Assembly (NCBI GenBank): GCA_003290165.1
Contig: QNQO01000556.1
Location: 1-64,000, forward strand
Origin: Berberis thunbergii
Lineage: Eukaryota > Streptophyta > Magnoliopsida > Ranunculales > Berberidaceae
Reading direction: 5' to 3'
Length of the DNA: 64,000 bases
This document shows positions 60,806 to 64,000 of this stretch, one piece after another; position 1 is the first letter of the stretch; every line of letters starts with the position of its first letter. Both the position numbers and the translations under genes were made by a program. Under the pieces are notes generated by a model that saw only the letters and a program-made list of their open reading frames with translations, did not search any database and was not told the origin of the DNA.

Positions 60806-62575
60806 CGTAATGTATCTTCAAGCGTAGAAGGAAGAAAAAGAGAGGGACGCCATTGTTGATGTGTAGATTTGGTGCTCGCGCGACTCTCTCTCGCTCTCTC
60901 TGGAAAAATAAACCCTAAATGGGGAAGAGAATGTTTTATGTATGTGAGAGAAAAGGGAGAGGGAGAAGGCGAGATTAGGGATTTAATTCCGTTTTCGTTT
61001 CTTGTCGAAGTAAACGGCGCAGATTTCGTTCTTCAAAATGCAAAGCTGCCTGAAAGGAAACAAGCTAGCAAGGGCAAACAGAGAAGAGAAATGGGAGCTC
61101 CTGTGTTTTATAGCGCCTGCATTAAATATTATTTTAAACAATTTCAAAACCTTACAAATTCATATACTGATGATACAGTACAGCTGGTTTTAAGTTAACC
61201 AGTATACCTTTAATTAACTTCTTTATTATAGCCAAGCCTAGCCTTTCTTTTCGTTTTTTTACAGCTTTGATGACAGACTTCCAAGTGGTTGTTCTAACTG
61301 AGACAGACTGAGTAATGAATGTTTTAGAGATTGTGGTTTTGGTTACGTTGTTTTAGGCTTACACCATTTGTTTTCAAGGAAGATTCATATATGCTGTTGA
61401 AAATTTTTATTTTTATTCTTAGATCTAATTTAGCATAAAAATAAATAAAATTGTTGATTTTATTTATTTTTTTACCCCTTAACCCGTCTCTATCTAAATG
61501 TCACTGGCAAGGTTAGAATCTTAAATTTGTGATTCTATCTATCATAAGTCTACCGCTGATTTGGTATCCTACTAATTAAATTAGAACAATTCTTAAGAGT
61601 CGAGTCCCTAGCGTTAGGAGAGTCTTAAGAATGGGATGAAGAAAATAGATGAATAATAGAAAAAGAAAAAAAAACAAATGAAAAAGAACAAATGATGAGG
61701 CTCCCCCGCACTTAAGAATTGTTTGACTTAAGTTAACTAATCATAATCACAGCGAAAGGTAAAATAGTAGCAAGACAAACAGGAGTAGCAAATCATCCCC
61801 TTCACACTATAAATTTCACATTGATTGAAGGAAACGTTATCCGAGCTTCGTTGACGGATTTGTCCTTGAACACTAGGTTTATTCTCGTCTGTTACTTTCA
61901 ACGATTTTCAAATTTCAAACTGATTTTGGAGACGCAAACGTCATTTCTGAGAAAAACAAGGACTTGTTTGTCTTTTTAGCCAAATGAATCGCGTTTTGGG
62001 CATCGTGGGTGCTCCGTGTAGGCTACGGAATTCATCTGCGACTCTGAAATTCGGTTTATCCGGTGTTTTGTCCTGTTTTCATGAATCCGAAATGACCTTA
62101 CTACCCTCAACGGTCTCATTGTTTATTTGTTTTTTTCATCACGTGAGGACAGTTTTGTCTTTACGTGAATGATAAGGGGTACGCTCCTGATTTGAAAAGG
62201 AAGGAGATCAAAAGGTTGACCTCTATGGAAATCAATTGGGGCCCAACTTATCTTTGTAGCCCATAGCTTAAATGATGTCGCATGATCCCTGGATGGGGAT
62301 CAAGATCAAATTTTCTTTATGAGACTAGGATTGTTCAATTTTGGTTGGAGAATGCCCTTGGGGTTTATTTGGTAGCACATTTTCCATGGGACATAAAACC
62401 CTAATCTTATGTCAAATGATTTTTCTTTGTCGGTTTTCTATTTAACTATTTACACGTAATTAATTTTCCTATCACTCATAGAAATCTAATTTTTTTCGCC
62501 CTCGTCGGACGCCCCTTAAAGTAGGAATCCATGGAAAGAGTCCAATTCTCATGTATGTTTTTCTGGCTACCAAAC
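60806..62575. other. 5-prime flank of the TPX2-like gene and intergenic DNA
   Basis: The first ~100 bases hold a CT-rich (on plus) leader-like stretch (GACTCTCTCTCGCTCTCTCTGG). Nothing coding was recognised beyond; the 62-codon frame at 61984-62172 has no known relatives that I can name. Confidence 0.35.
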
Positions 62576-62577
62576 TA

Positions 62578-62609
62578 ATAATAATAATAATAATAACAAC
62601 AACAATAAT
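62578..62609. repeat. (TAA)n / (CAA)n microsatellite
   Basis: A run of ATAATAATAATAATAATAA passing into CAACAACAATAATAG. Confidence 0.85.
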
Positions 62610-63431
62610 AGTTAATTCAGGGTTAGTCCCAAAAGGATATTGTAGATCCCCCAGACTAGTGATTCACATTCATTGATCGTTACTGCCCTCGCGTGCCTGG
62701 AATTGGCGAAGAAAATATCCTTAAGGTGTTTGCACGTGCATCGCTCGCGGACTAGAATTGATTTGAAAGATTTCAATCCAGATCGTCCACCATAAAATTA
62801 TTCCACGTGGATGACTTACATTGAATATTTGGTACCTACCTAATCGATCACCGTCTCCATACAAAGAGTTGGAGGAAAAACTCCCCCCATTTTGCATCTC
62901 TCTGTTTTCATTCAGCAGTGTAGTTTCTATGCGAAAACTTCACTATTTGTATCATCTGTTTTCTCCCATTGTATCAAACTAGCCAATGGATCCCCAAAGC
63001 AAAAAAAAAATCAATTTCCATCTCTCTCTTCCCTTAATTTTTTCTCTCTTGTTTGTGCGATCTGACAATTGAAGAATAAACAATTGGGTTGATCGTTGGA
63101 ACCCTATATCTGGGCACAAATGAAGAATAAGAGGCCGACAAATTCGATGGACGTTAGCATTGACAATAGCAATGCTTTGAGTATACATTGGGAGGATTAC
63201 TTTGATACCCTTGTGTGGGCGGATCGAGGGGGAGGGTGTCAGAGAGGCCCGTGATGGCAAAGCCCAATAAGTTCGTGGATCCCAAGAGAGGTTGGGTGAG
63301 TTACCAATGGGAGATTATAATCTCACGTCGTCTAGCTAAATGAAGGGGATGTGCAATATATGTACCAGTTTGGATCTACAGAGCACTACGCGTTTTAAAG
63401 TCGTGCGGGGTTTGGGCCTAAAGCGGACATG
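62610..63431. other. Intergenic DNA with LTR-like words
   Basis: Words at about 63270-63431 (GAGAGGTTGGGTGAG, then CGCGTTTTAAAGTCGTG and AAAGCGGACA) match the plan of the LTR-like units at 31343-31831 read on minus (GAGAGGTTGGACGAG, ACGTTTTAAAGCCGTGAGG, GAAGCGAAC). This suggests a diverged relative. No gene. Confidence 0.35.
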
Positions 63432-64000
63432 TAATACCCGCCCAATTTACTTACCAATATACTTTTATTATTTTAATAATATTTATTTCTTATGAGTAAT
63501 TATTAATTGATAATAATTACAAGTAATAATAGTTTACGATTTTAATTTAAACCTAGGTTTATGCTGGTGGTGGGTAAGAGATAAAGGATGGGTATGTTTA
63601 GCCAAAGAAACCCTAAATTATTCCTTTAAAGATAAACCCTAGTTTTTTTGTCCTCTTTGCACACACACACAAGAAAGGAAAAGGAAAATAAATAAATAAA
63701 TAAATAAAAAACCTGTGTTGAAAAGGTGGGATGTGCTAAAGGAAGAAATTTTCTCAAATTTTGGGATTCTTGCAAAAATAGGTGAGTAAATCTCTAATCT
63801 TTATTTTTATGTATTGTTGATTTGGACATCTGTGAAATTCACGTTGATATGACATGGACATGTTGTCTAATAAATATTGGGAAGTGTTTTTACATTTCTT
63901 TTTCTTTTTTTTTATTTCAACTGAATCTCGCCTACTTATGTCATTTCAATCAAACCCCTTTTAATGCATTGTCTAATGTATAATTAAGTTATTGTTTAGT
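63432..64000 (+). repeat. Possible start of a gypsy-type LTR, cut by window end
   Basis: TGTAATACCCGCCCAATTTAC at 63432 looks like the first bases of plant Tekay/Del-type LTRs. Downstream are AAACCCTAG words, (CA)n and (AAAT)n runs, and a possible donor AG|GTGAGTAAATC near 63780. The end lies outside the window, so this cannot be confirmed here. Confidence 0.3.

Overview
The window is plant nuclear DNA, from a eudicot that I cannot name. The evidence is GT-AG introns, an S-type anion channel gene, a TPX2-family spindle protein gene, phytocyanin genes, and many plant transposon families (hAT, CACTA, copia, gypsy-like, LINE, TRIM) plus an endogenous caulimovirus. No rRNA, tRNA or CRISPR was seen. 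All calls come from reading the sequence; no database search was run.

Region 1-8600. A repeat-rich left edge is followed by a small minus-strand cluster of phytocyanin (blue copper protein) genes. One is intact (5178-5844). One is frameshifted (1756-2504). One is an exon-2 remnant with two frameshifts (4519-4873). A degenerate gypsy-type gag-like sequence (about 2990-4330) separates the first two, and a 1.1 kb inverted repeat follows the cluster.

Region 8600-25200. A hAT transposon with a decayed transposase (8603-13400) abuts a decayed endogenous pararetrovirus (about 13401-21250). A deletion derivative of that hAT lies inside the virus with a perfect 8-bp target duplication (17420-18263). 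Two further hAT elements follow; one (21418-22898) carries a leucine-rich-repeat gene fragment. A 163-bp near-palindromic hairpin lies at 25014-25176.

Region 25200-42900. This stretch holds a LINE 3-prime fragment, copia fragments, a TRIM element, and a fourth phytocyanin copy that is dead and multiply interrupted. Its exon 2 (31010-31859) is split by a tandem pair of LTR-like units with a TTATG duplication. Its intron is split by a 6.5 kb CACTA element (32338-38828, ACT duplication). The CACTA carries exons of a protein disulfide isomerase and of a receptor-like kinase. The first-exon remnant lies beyond it at 39367-39415.

Region 42900-64000. Two intact conserved genes converge: SLAC1 on plus (42984-45576, 3 exons, 577 aa), and a 17-exon TPX2-like gene on minus (60805 down to 47878, 530 aa) whose introns hold several TIR elements. 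SLAC1 is the guard-cell slow anion channel, the TPX2-like protein is a microtubule and Aurora-kinase partner, and the phytocyanin is a secreted, probably GPI-anchored cupredoxin. They share no pathway; they are neighbours in a transposon-rich segment.
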